A stretch of DNA of 29,979 bases from an uncultured Eubacteriales bacterium. GTDB lineage: Bacteria; Bacillota; Clostridia; Oscillospirales; Oscillospiraceae. The stretch is from contig URKW01000013.1 in the NCBI GenBank assembly GCA_900548615.1, forward strand, positions 1 to 29,979, written 5' to 3'. Shown here one piece after another: positions 22,135 through 29,979 of the stretch. How positions within the stretch are numbered: position 1 is the stretch's first letter; every line of letters begins with the position of its first letter. The notes beneath the pieces were generated by a model that ran no database searches, was not told the DNA's origin, and was given only the letters and a program-made list of their open reading frames with translations. Both the position numbers and the translations under genes were made by a program.

Positions 22135-25100
22135 ATGGGTTGGCAGGATATTTACAAGAAGAAAATGCAGGCAGCGGGCCTTGAGAACGACATCCGCAGC
22201 ACGGACGATGTGCAGGTTTTTTATAGAAAAGAACCGGAGCAGTACGGTGACTGGCGGGACAGCTTCATGAAGAAAATGGAGGATTCCGGCTTGTCCGGTG
22301 ATATCCGGCTGGGGCAGACGCAGACTGCCGCCAGACAGACCGTGACAGCACCGGCGACCACGACCACGGCAGCGAAAAAGCGGGAGAGACAGGTAGTCTC
22401 TCCCTACGGTACGTTTCTGGGCGGATTCTCCTTTGCGGGGGATCGGCAAAAATCCGAAAAGGAACTGGCGGACGAAAAGGCGCAGCAGGAGTTGTCTGAG
22501 CAGGAGTACCAGCGGCTTTTGGGGCTGGAACTGGACAAGTACCGCACCGAGGTGGAAAAGGCCGGAAAAAAGGCGCAGGAGGAGAAAGCGCCCTATAACA
22601 TCCATGCTTTCGGCGGCTATGACGCCAACCGGACGACGGAGGCGGAGCGGCAGTATGCCGCCATGAAGGCCGATCTGAACAAGGCGGAGAGCCTGCAATA
22701 CGACGTGAAGGGCAGCGAGGCGCTGGACAAGCTGACGGAGGAGCAGACTGCCGCGCTGGAGGTGCTGGCAAGCACAGAGGGTGTTCCGGCCGCCGCGGCG
22801 CAGGCTGACTATGACCGAAAGGTTGCTGCGCGGGAGACACTGTTGGCGTCCGGTCTCTCGGAGGACGAGCTTTCCCAGCTGGTGAACTATCAGCGCAATA
22901 TTCCCAAGCGGGAGAAGAATGCGGAGCGGTACGCCAAGGTACAGGAGATGGCGCGGAATGAGGGCGAGAAGTCGCCTATTGGCGGCACGTTGCTGTCCGT
23001 CCCTGCCAACCTTCTGAGCGGCATTGGCACGGTATACACGGCGGTGGAAAAGCTTCGGAATCCCGATACCCCGGCGGACTACCATTCCCCGGCCATGCTG
23101 CCCTATGCCTACGCCAGCGGTGTGCGGGGCGAGGTGACGAAAAACCTCCAGTATGACCACGGCGATGTGGCCGCGTTTGCATATGGTGTGGGTACGTCCA
23201 TGCTGGACAGCGCGGCCACGGCGGCACTGGCGGCGCTGGGCGTTCCGCCTGCTGCCGCTTCGGCCACGCTGGGCGGCGTGGCGGCCACCGACGCGATGGT
23301 GGCGGCAAAGGATCGCGGACTGGACGACAGCCACGCCATTGTCACCGGTGTGGCGGCGGGCGTGATGGAAAGCTTCTTTGAGAAGGTAAGTCTGGAAAGC
23401 CTGATCCACATGAAGCTGCCCACGGGCACGTCAAAGCAGAAGCTGGCCGGAATGCTGAAAAATGCCGCCATTCAGGGCGGTATCGAGGGCAGCGAGGAGA
23501 TGTTCACCGACCTTGCCAATTTGTGGTGGGATAAGGTGATCAACGGTGACATGGCCGACGTGGAGCAGCGGATCAATGCCTACATGGCAGGCGGCATGAG
23601 CCATCAGGAAGCACAGCAGAAGGTCGTGGGCGAGACGATCAAGGACATTGCGCTGGACTTCGGCGCCGGTGCGCTGGCCGGTGGCATTATGGGCGGCGGC
23701 AACATGGCGGTACAGACCGCCGTGCAGCACAGCAATGAGCTGACAGCGGAGCGGTATCGCCAGTTCTTGCAGGAGGCCGGGGTGCAGCTGGATGACCAGC
23801 AAAGCGCGGAGGACACGGCCTTGACAGAGGCTTCCGACAAGTACGGGGCGCAGGCGGAGGTGTTCCGCAGCACCTATGCCGAGGGGCAGGACGTGGCGCT
23901 GTATGATTCGGCGTACCGGATCGCCTATGAGTACGGCAAGGCGGGAGCCAAGGAAGAGGCCGTGATGCAGCAGGAGGATCTGAGCTATCTCAGCGAGACC
24001 CAGCGGAAGATCGCCTATATCGCAGGCCGGGAGGCTGCGGCGTGGCAGAACGGGCTGGGCGAGAACGGCGGCAAGGCGTGGGCCGAGGTGCAGAACGCCG
24101 ACGTGGAGAGCAAGGGCAAGCTGCAAGCGGGTTTTACCGTTCTCTATCAGGCGGGCCTGCGGCGGGAATCTGCTGCCAACGTGAAGAGCGAGGCGGCCAG
24201 CGCACTGCCCCAGAGCGTGCAGACGGCGGCCTATGAGGCGGGCCTTTCCGACGCGGCGGCCAGTCTTGCCCGTGAAAAGGCGGGGCTGGATTTCGTGAGC
24301 AGCGCAGGCAGCGAAAGCGGCCTTGTGGACAACGAACACGCCCGGAAGATGGCCAAGGATCAGGCCGGTACGGCGGCGCTGCTGAACACGCTGGGCAAGA
24401 ATCTGGGCGTGCGTATCGAGATGGTGGACACGATCTCCGGCGGCAAGGCCAACGGCGTGTACATTTCCAGCCGCAACCTCATTCAGATCGCCGCTGACGC
24501 GGACAACGCTTTCGGCTTTGTGGCGGCCCACGAGGTGACGCACCGCATGCAGGAGCTGGCGCCGGAGGAGTATCGCGCCTACCGTGACCATGCCATGAGT
24601 TACCGCGCACGGGAATCCGGCGAGGAGGGCGCGGCGGCGTATGTGGTGGCGTATATGGCCAAGGCCGAGGAAGCGGGCGTGAAGCTGACGCAGGAGGAGG
24701 CCATGGACGAGATCGCCGCCGACTTCACCTGCGACATGATGGAAAACGGCAATCTATTTGAGGACTTCGCCAAGGAGAACCGCAGCGGGGCCCGAAAGCT
24801 GCTGGACGCCCTGAAAGCCTTTATCGCAAAGGTGAAGTCTCTGTTCCGCAGCAAGACGGCGCAGGACAGGGCCGCACAGGATGCCTACGGCAAGAGCATG
24901 GCCGAACTGGAACAGTGTGTAGCGCTGTGGCAGAAAGCCTATGACGCGGCGGGAAAACAAGCCCAGAAAGCAAAAACCGCCGCCCGCGAGGGCGACGGTG
25001 AGGGACGGTATCAGATCAGGAACATCGACGGACGGCTTATGACCGTTATCGACACCCAGAATGATACGCGGGACTTTAAGGCAGCAGAGGCATATTTGAA

Positions 25101-28100
25101 AACGCTGGTAAACACAGACCATCCGTTTTCCACGATTCTGATGGACGCGCAGCCTGTATATGTCGGCAAGGATTTGCCGGGAGAATATCGCAGTTCGGAA
25201 TATACAAAAAGTATGCTCTCGAAATTGCGTGATGTGAAAATGCAGGCGGCCACTAATCTGGACGAGATGCTATTGCTGGCCGAAAACGGTGAGTGGCGGG
25301 AAAATGTAAAGCCGAAGCATGCCAAGGACGCACGGAACGGCTGGTATCGGTATGATACAGAATTTGCTATTCCAATCCTGAACGCAAAAAAAGCCGTAGA
25401 CCACTATACAGTCTACGGCGGAACGCTGCTGATCCGCAATGATGCGGATGGGAAATCTTATCTATATGATTTGCTGGATGTGCAAAAAAAGAAGGTAATC
25501 AGCGCAGCCTCCTTCTCTGCGGAAACGCATTCGGAGGTATTACCGCCAAAACCTTCTACTGATAGTATATCCACTTCCGATGAAAAAGTCAACGGGAAGT
25601 TTTCCCTGAAAGCCTATTCGGATGTTGAGAAAAAGCAGCATGTCAAGGACGCAAAAGCATTTTTCGGCAGAACATACAAGTGGGCTGAGACGGGGTACAT
25701 CACCACAGACGGTGCGCGGCTGGACTTCTCCGGAAAACACGAGGGCGGCCCCGGCGGCTACCGCACCGTGGATCACCGCGACATTCGTGACGCGCTGGGC
25801 GACGACTACGGCGGGGACGATTACAGCGGCGCAATGGTGCAGTTCATGGGCGAGGGCAATATCCGTATCAGCCCGGAAAGCGGCGGTATCAACCTGTCTG
25901 TTATGCCCACAAAGGCACAGATGGACACTCTGTCCGATTTCATCAGCAAGGAACGCGGCGAGGTCGTTCTTGATCTGGACGATACGAATGGCGTCACCCT
26001 GTCCAGCACGGAATATCCCAGAGGTACCCACAGCAGCAAGGTGCTGAACGATATCAAGGCTTTCTTTGAGACGGGCGCTGTGCCGCAGGTGTCGGAGCTG
26101 GGCAGGTTCCGGTATCAGCTGAAGAATTTCAGCGAACAGGCGGTTTCTACGGCGCTGTACGATGCGTTGAGCGAAAAGGCCACCCGCCAGAACCAGCTGA
26201 TCCCCGTCAGCGTTATGCCGCGCTATATCAGTGAGAAACTGGGAATCGGTGGCGACATTTATATCCAGCGTGACCACGCCTATGAAAACATGGTCAGCAA
26301 GGAGCAGGCCATTCAGGATGGCCGCCCGACGCAGCGCAAGGGCGAGAATGTCCATTTCCATGATTTGGGTGTGGAGAAAATGACGCGGGCCATTATGAGC
26401 ATCAACGAGCCGACCATGACCATTTCCACAAAGACAAAAGACGGAAATCCGGCGGTCATTATGATGCTGCCGGAATATGGAAACAACAATGCACCGCTGT
26501 ATGCCGTGCTGAGTTTCTATTCCCGAAAAACGATCTCCCCCGAAAACCGAGAAACACGGCCGCACGTTGTCCTGACCATCGCGGAGCGGAATTTCTTTGA
26601 AGATGGCGGGCGCGTTGGCTGGGCTGAACTGATTCGTAACGCTGTCAAGGAAGGCCGTGTGCTGGATTTCAACAAAAAAGAGAGAAGCAGCCTGTCAGAG
26701 GTAGCCCAGTCAGCAGGACTGGGGGACATAACAGATGCATCCCTCAAGAAGAATTTAGCACAGTTCCAGAATGAAGTCAAGCAATTCAGAGAAAGTAACA
26801 ATATTCGCTATCAGCTGAAATCCGCCACGGAGCTGGAGCGCGAGGTGAAGGAGCTGACCAAATACGCCGCATACCGGCAGCGCGGCACAACTGACCGGGA
26901 AATCCTGCTGTCGGCGGCGGAGGGGTCTGCCAAGACCGAATGGGAGCGCAAGCGCCTTGCCGAGTACCGGGACGCGGTGGGACGGCTGGAGGGCTATGAA
27001 GCCCGCCTGTCGGCCAACCGGGCGGAACTAACGGGACTTTCCCTCGCTGATGGGAAGAAAAACGCCAAGCGGATTTCGTATCTGAAGGACGAGATCACCA
27101 AGGACACCAACCGCGTGGCCATTGTGGAAAACAAGCTGAAAGACCTTGAAGGCAACCGCAGCCTGCAAGAGCTGCTGGGGCGGGAACGGGCCATGCTCCA
27201 GCAGCAGGAGCGCACCTATCTGGGCAAGGTGGAGGAGCTTCTGGGCGGGTATCGCGGTCTGTACGGCACGATGCGCAAGGGCGAAAAGGCGGCGCGGGAT
27301 ATTCAGCTGCCCAAGAAGAGCGGCGAGGACGAAAAAATCTCTCAGACGGTGCGGACGGTACTGGAGGCCAAGGCCACGCCGGAGGAGATGGTGCCGGATA
27401 TCGAGACGCTGGCGCTGGAGGGCAAGTACTCCTATGAGGTGTATTCCGACAAGGCGGCCATTGCCGACGCTGACGGCGAGATCAAGCGCGTGGGCTGGGC
27501 GCAGGCGCTGACTGACTGGAAGTCGGCCATGAAAGCCGGCAACGTGTCCAAGAAGAACACGGCCATGGGCTGGGCGCTCTATAACAACGCGGCCAACAGC
27601 GGCGACACGGAGACGGCGCTGGACGTGCTTTCCGACATGGTGCAGCACCAGCGGAGCGCGGCGCAGGCTTTGCAGGCCACCCGGATTCTGAAGCAGGTGT
27701 CGCCGGAGACGCAGCTTTATCAGGCACAGCGCAGCATTGCGAACCTGCAAACACAGCTGAACGAGGAATACGGCGACGACAAGGCCCCGAAGCTGAAGAT
27801 CGACCAGACGCTGGCGGAGCAGTTCATGAAAGCCGCCGATCAGGCGGAGCGGGACGCGGTGCTGGCAAACATCTACCGGGATATCGGCAAGCAGATGCCC
27901 TCCCGCTTCAAGGATAAGTGGAACGCATGGCGGTATCTGGCCATGCTGGGCAATGTCCGCACCCATGTACGGAACGTGGTGGGCAACGCCGGATTTGTTC
28001 CGGTGGTGGCAGCCAAGAACGTGGTGGCGACGGGCATTGAAAAGGCGGTATACCGACTGTCCGGCGGGAAGATGGAACGCAGCAAGGAATTTGTGACCGG

Positions 28101-29922
28101 CAAGGGCGGCAAGGCGCTGCTGCAAGCGGCGGCGCAGGATTACGCCAAGGTGGCGGACGTGGCCATGGGCGGCGGCAAGTACAGTGATTTTGCCAACGCC
28201 AACAAGTATATTGAAGAGGGGCGGGTGATCTTCCAAAGCAAAAAACCGGTGCTGAAACAGGTCGCCAAGCCCCTTGAGGCGGCGCGGAAGGCCAACAGCA
28301 GGGCGCTGGACAAGGAGGACGCATGGTTCTCCAAGCCCCACTATGCCTACGCCATGGCCCAGTACTGCAAGGCCAACGGCATCACGGCGGAGATGATCGC
28401 CAAGGGCGGCGACAAGGTGGTAAAGGCACGGGAATACGCCATCAAGGAAGCGCAGAAAGCTACCTATCGGGACACCAATGCCTTTTCGCAGGCTATCAGC
28501 GAACTGGGCCGCATGGGCCGGAACAGCAAGAACGGCGCGAAGCGGACGATCGCCACGGTGATGGAGGGTATTCTGCCGTTCCGCAAGACACCGGCCAACA
28601 TTCTGGCGCGGGGCGTGGAGTACAGCCCCATCGGACTGCTGAACGGCTTCAAGCAGGCCATTTTCGATGTGCAGAAGGGTACGAAAACGGCGGCGGAAGC
28701 CATTGACGCCATTTCGGCGGGCCTGACGGGTACGGGATTGCTGGCGCTGGGGCTCTTCTGTGCGGCACAGGGCCTTGTACGAGGTCACGGCGACGATGAC
28801 GACAAGAAAAACGACTTCATGGAGCTGGCGGGGCATCAGGCGTATGCGCTGGAGCTGCCCAACGGCACCAGCGTGACGCTGGACTGGCTGGCGCCGGAGT
28901 GTTTGCCGTTCTTTGTGGGCGTGAACCTGTGGGAACTGACGGACGGAAATCCGGAACTGACCACGATGGCGGACTGGCTGAGCGCTTTGAAAATGATATC
29001 GGAGCCAATGCTGACCATGAGCTGCCTGCAAAGCTTAAATGATGTGTTCGATTCGGTGGGGTACGCCAAAAGCAATGATGTTGATCCGATTGTTGCGGCA
29101 GTCGCGACCGCTGCAACAAATTATGTGACGCAGGGACTGCCGACGATTTTGGGGCAACTGGAGCGCACGGGCGAGGGGCTGCGGTACACCACGTTCACCA
29201 GCAAGAACTCCAAGCTGACCAACAACGTGCAGTATGCGCTGGGACGGGCCAGCGCCAAGATCCCCATCTGGGATTACAGCCAGATCCCCTATATCGACGC
29301 ATGGGGCCGGACGGAGAGTACGGGCGACGTGGGGACGCGGGCCTTCAACAACTTCCTGAACCCGGCGTACACCTCCACTGTGGACATGAGCGCGATGGAG
29401 GAAGAACTGCTGCGGCTTTATGAGGTCACGGGGGAGAATGTATTCCCCTCGCGGGCAAAAAAATACTTCAATGCAGACAATCAGGAGATCAACCTGACAG
29501 GTGAGCAATATGTGACATACGCCCAGAAGAAGGGCGGCGAGGCGTACAAGTGGCTGACGGAGCTGACGCAGAGCGCGGCCTACCGCAATATGAGCAATGA
29601 GGAGAAGGTGGAGTGCATCGACTACATCTATAAGGCGGCCAACGAGGTGGCAAAGGCCGAAGTGGTCAGCAGCTACGAGCCGACCAAGTGGGTGAAGGAG
29701 GCCATGAGCGGCGCGGGTGTTGCGAATACGGCGATTGCCAAGACGGCAATGAGCGGCATGACCGGCGAGGACTACAACGGTGACGGAAAAAGCGACGCTT
29801 ATTCCAAGATCGACAAGCAGCTGGCATACATCAACGGGCTGAACCTCACCGCTGCACAGAAGCGGGCGATGGTCCCGTCAAGATTTATGCGCAAAATTGT
29901 TTGCAGACTCCGGCAGACCTGA
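22135..29922 (+). CDS. Giant 2595-residue polyvalent virion protein with zinc peptidase site
   Basis: A probable ejected polyvalent protein. N-terminal tandem motif at 3-21 and 40-58. Ala/Gly-rich hydrophobic stretches at about 280-300, 345-410 and 508-525. Zinc-peptidase region about 720-920 with HEVTH (799-803) and candidate third ligand E859 in DEIAAD. Four linker motifs (RYQIR 958, KFSLK 1155, RYQLK 1326, RYQLK 1558) bound three cassettes. The first resembles LPD3/BECR-like nuclease-fold domains, the second is a conserved unknown with GGPGGYRTVDHRDI, and the third resembles MuF C-terminal domains. A coiled coil follows (about 1562-1700), then helical regions with MLGNVRTHVRNVVGNAG. An LPD38-like C-terminal domain has a hydrophobic helix at about 2196-2214 and an EF-hand-like DYNGDGKSD (2546-2554). 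AAGGAGG lies 8 bp before ATG 22135. The last 20 residues look atypical. Confidence 0.88.
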   Translation: MGWQDIYKKKMQAAGLENDIRSTDDVQVFYRKEPEQYGDWRDSFMKKMEDSGLSGDIRLGQTQTAARQTVTAPATTTTAAKKRERQVVSPYGTFLGGFSFAGDRQKSEKELADEKAQQELSEQEYQRLLGLELDKYRTEVEKAGKKAQEEKAPYNIHAFGGYDANRTTEAERQYAAMKADLNKAESLQYDVKGSEALDKLTEEQTAALEVLASTEGVPAAAAQADYDRKVAARETLLASGLSEDELSQLVNYQRNIPKREKNAERYAKVQEMARNEGEKSPIGGTLLSVPANLLSGIGTVYTAVEKLRNPDTPADYHSPAMLPYAYASGVRGEVTKNLQYDHGDVAAFAYGVGTSMLDSAATAALAALGVPPAAASATLGGVAATDAMVAAKDRGLDDSHAIVTGVAAGVMESFFEKVSLESLIHMKLPTGTSKQKLAGMLKNAAIQGGIEGSEEMFTDLANLWWDKVINGDMADVEQRINAYMAGGMSHQEAQQKVVGETIKDIALDFGAGALAGGIMGGGNMAVQTAVQHSNELTAERYRQFLQEAGVQLDDQQSAEDTALTEASDKYGAQAEVFRSTYAEGQDVALYDSAYRIAYEYGKAGAKEEAVMQQEDLSYLSETQRKIAYIAGREAAAWQNGLGENGGKAWAEVQNADVESKGKLQAGFTVLYQAGLRRESAANVKSEAASALPQSVQTAAYEAGLSDAAASLAREKAGLDFVSSAGSESGLVDNEHARKMAKDQAGTAALLNTLGKNLGVRIEMVDTISGGKANGVYISSRNLIQIAADADNAFGFVAAHEVTHRMQELAPEEYRAYRDHAMSYRARESGEEGAAAYVVAYMAKAEEAGVKLTQEEAMDEIAADFTCDMMENGNLFEDFAKENRSGARKLLDALKAFIAKVKSLFRSKTAQDRAAQDAYGKSMAELEQCVALWQKAYDAAGKQAQKAKTAAREGDGEGRYQIRNIDGRLMTVIDTQNDTRDFKAAEAYLKTLVNTDHPFSTILMDAQPVYVGKDLPGEYRSSEYTKSMLSKLRDVKMQAATNLDEMLLLAENGEWRENVKPKHAKDARNGWYRYDTEFAIPILNAKKAVDHYTVYGGTLLIRNDADGKSYLYDLLDVQKKKVISAASFSAETHSEVLPPKPSTDSISTSDEKVNGKFSLKAYSDVEKKQHVKDAKAFFGRTYKWAETGYITTDGARLDFSGKHEGGPGGYRTVDHRDIRDALGDDYGGDDYSGAMVQFMGEGNIRISPESGGINLSVMPTKAQMDTLSDFISKERGEVVLDLDDTNGVTLSSTEYPRGTHSSKVLNDIKAFFETGAVPQVSELGRFRYQLKNFSEQAVSTALYDALSEKATRQNQLIPVSVMPRYISEKLGIGGDIYIQRDHAYENMVSKEQAIQDGRPTQRKGENVHFHDLGVEKMTRAIMSINEPTMTISTKTKDGNPAVIMMLPEYGNNNAPLYAVLSFYSRKTISPENRETRPHVVLTIAERNFFEDGGRVGWAELIRNAVKEGRVLDFNKKERSSLSEVAQSAGLGDITDASLKKNLAQFQNEVKQFRESNNIRYQLKSATELEREVKELTKYAAYRQRGTTDREILLSAAEGSAKTEWERKRLAEYRDAVGRLEGYEARLSANRAELTGLSLADGKKNAKRISYLKDEITKDTNRVAIVENKLKDLEGNRSLQELLGRERAMLQQQERTYLGKVEELLGGYRGLYGTMRKGEKAARDIQLPKKSGEDEKISQTVRTVLEAKATPEEMVPDIETLALEGKYSYEVYSDKAAIADADGEIKRVGWAQALTDWKSAMKAGNVSKKNTAMGWALYNNAANSGDTETALDVLSDMVQHQRSAAQALQATRILKQVSPETQLYQAQRSIANLQTQLNEEYGDDKAPKLKIDQTLAEQFMKAADQAERDAVLANIYRDIGKQMPSRFKDKWNAWRYLAMLGNVRTHVRNVVGNAGFVPVVAAKNVVATGIEKAVYRLSGGKMERSKEFVTGKGGKALLQAAAQDYAKVADVAMGGGKYSDFANANKYIEEGRVIFQSKKPVLKQVAKPLEAARKANSRALDKEDAWFSKPHYAYAMAQYCKANGITAEMIAKGGDKVVKAREYAIKEAQKATYRDTNAFSQAISELGRMGRNSKNGAKRTIATVMEGILPFRKTPANILARGVEYSPIGLLNGFKQAIFDVQKGTKTAAEAIDAISAGLTGTGLLALGLFCAAQGLVRGHGDDDDKKNDFMELAGHQAYALELPNGTSVTLDWLAPECLPFFVGVNLWELTDGNPELTTMADWLSALKMISEPMLTMSCLQSLNDVFDSVGYAKSNDVDPIVAAVATAATNYVTQGLPTILGQLERTGEGLRYTTFTSKNSKLTNNVQYALGRASAKIPIWDYSQIPYIDAWGRTESTGDVGTRAFNNFLNPAYTSTVDMSAMEEELLRLYEVTGENVFPSRAKKYFNADNQEINLTGEQYVTYAQKKGGEAYKWLTELTQSAAYRNMSNEEKVECIDYIYKAANEVAKAEVVSSYEPTKWVKEAMSGAGVANTAIAKTAMSGMTGEDYNGDGKSDAYSKIDKQLAYINGLNLTAAQKRAMVPSRFMRKIVCRLRQT

Positions 29923-29979
29923 AGTCAGCCGGCAATAGAGGCGTCGTCCATGACCGCCTCCAAGTGCTTCATATTCATG
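29923..29979. other. Right-edge sequence after the giant gene, possible partial minus-strand gene
   Basis: The last 57 bp hold no terminator or ribosome site on the plus strand. On the minus strand a frame open at the edge runs to TGA (29927-29925), reading MNMKHLEAVMDDASIAG. It may be the end of a gene lying outside the window, or chance. Nothing further can be supported. Confidence 0.2.

Noticed and set aside
19315..23409. A 1364-codon open frame on the minus strand across the tail fibre, internal protein and giant gene
   Set aside because: It is in codon register with all three plus-strand genes (all in phase 1, gaps of 15 and 12 bp). Antisense stops would need TTA, CTA or TCA codons, which these GC-rich genes avoid. 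The product is a low-complexity Arg/His/Leu-rich chain with no recognisable domain.
1..29979. tRNA or rRNA genes and insertion sequences
   Set aside because: No cloverleaf, rRNA signature, transposase or terminal inverted repeats were recognised by eye. The unusual right edge is reported only as a possible junction.

Overview
The window is a 30 kb piece of a tailed-phage (or prophage) genome. Its host is probably a high-GC gut clostridium of the Oscillospiraceae/Lachnospiraceae type. This rests on dense phage gene order, strong AGGAGG ribosome sites, many ATGA stop/start overlaps, GC-rich codons, and a Prp protease with its Firmicutes-type cleavage motif. Every convincing gene is on the + strand. 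No integrase, repressor, tRNA, rRNA or CRISPR array was seen, so the lifestyle cannot be decided here.

Left part (1-9650), DNA metabolism: the tail of an upstream gene, a DUF2303-like protein, a small SMC/SbcC-like ATPase, a zinc-ribbon protein, an exonuclease VIII-type PD-(D/E)XK nuclease with four cysteines that could hold an Fe-S cluster, SSB, a CHC2 zinc-finger primase fragment and a DUF927 helicase. A 300-bp gene-free region with repeats, dyads and an AT-rich centre follows and looks like an origin or control region. Then come a DEAH-box helicase, a VRR-NUC nuclease and four small genes, one of only 20 codons. A strong intrinsic terminator (9651-9678) closes the block.

Middle (9679-22122), packaging and virion: a dyad-rich leader that may hold the packaging site and late promoter, terminase small and large subunits, portal, Prp-like cysteine protease, scaffold, N4-gp56-family major capsid protein, a small capsid-associated protein, a head-tail adaptor, a beta-propeller-like tail protein, a coiled-coil tail protein, a tail fibre with a gp10/gp12-like metal-binding tip, and a Gln/Tyr-rich probable internal protein. 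There is no tape measure, sheath or long-tail tube gene, so a short-tailed (podovirus) particle is the best reading. Scaffold and capsid share an N-terminal LD(L/M)QLFA motif, the expected Prp target, so the phage seems to carry its own head-maturation protease.

Right part (22135-29922): one gene for a 2595-residue giant protein of the phage polyvalent type, probably packaged and ejected with the DNA. It has a tandem repeat at the N-terminus, Ala/Gly-rich hydrophobic stretches, a zinc-peptidase site (HEVTH plus DEIAAD), three cassettes bounded by four copies of a short (R/K)(Y/F)(Q/S)(I/L)(K/R) motif, a long helical region and a hydrophobic C-terminal domain. The last residues and the final 57 bp look unlike the rest and may mark a junction.
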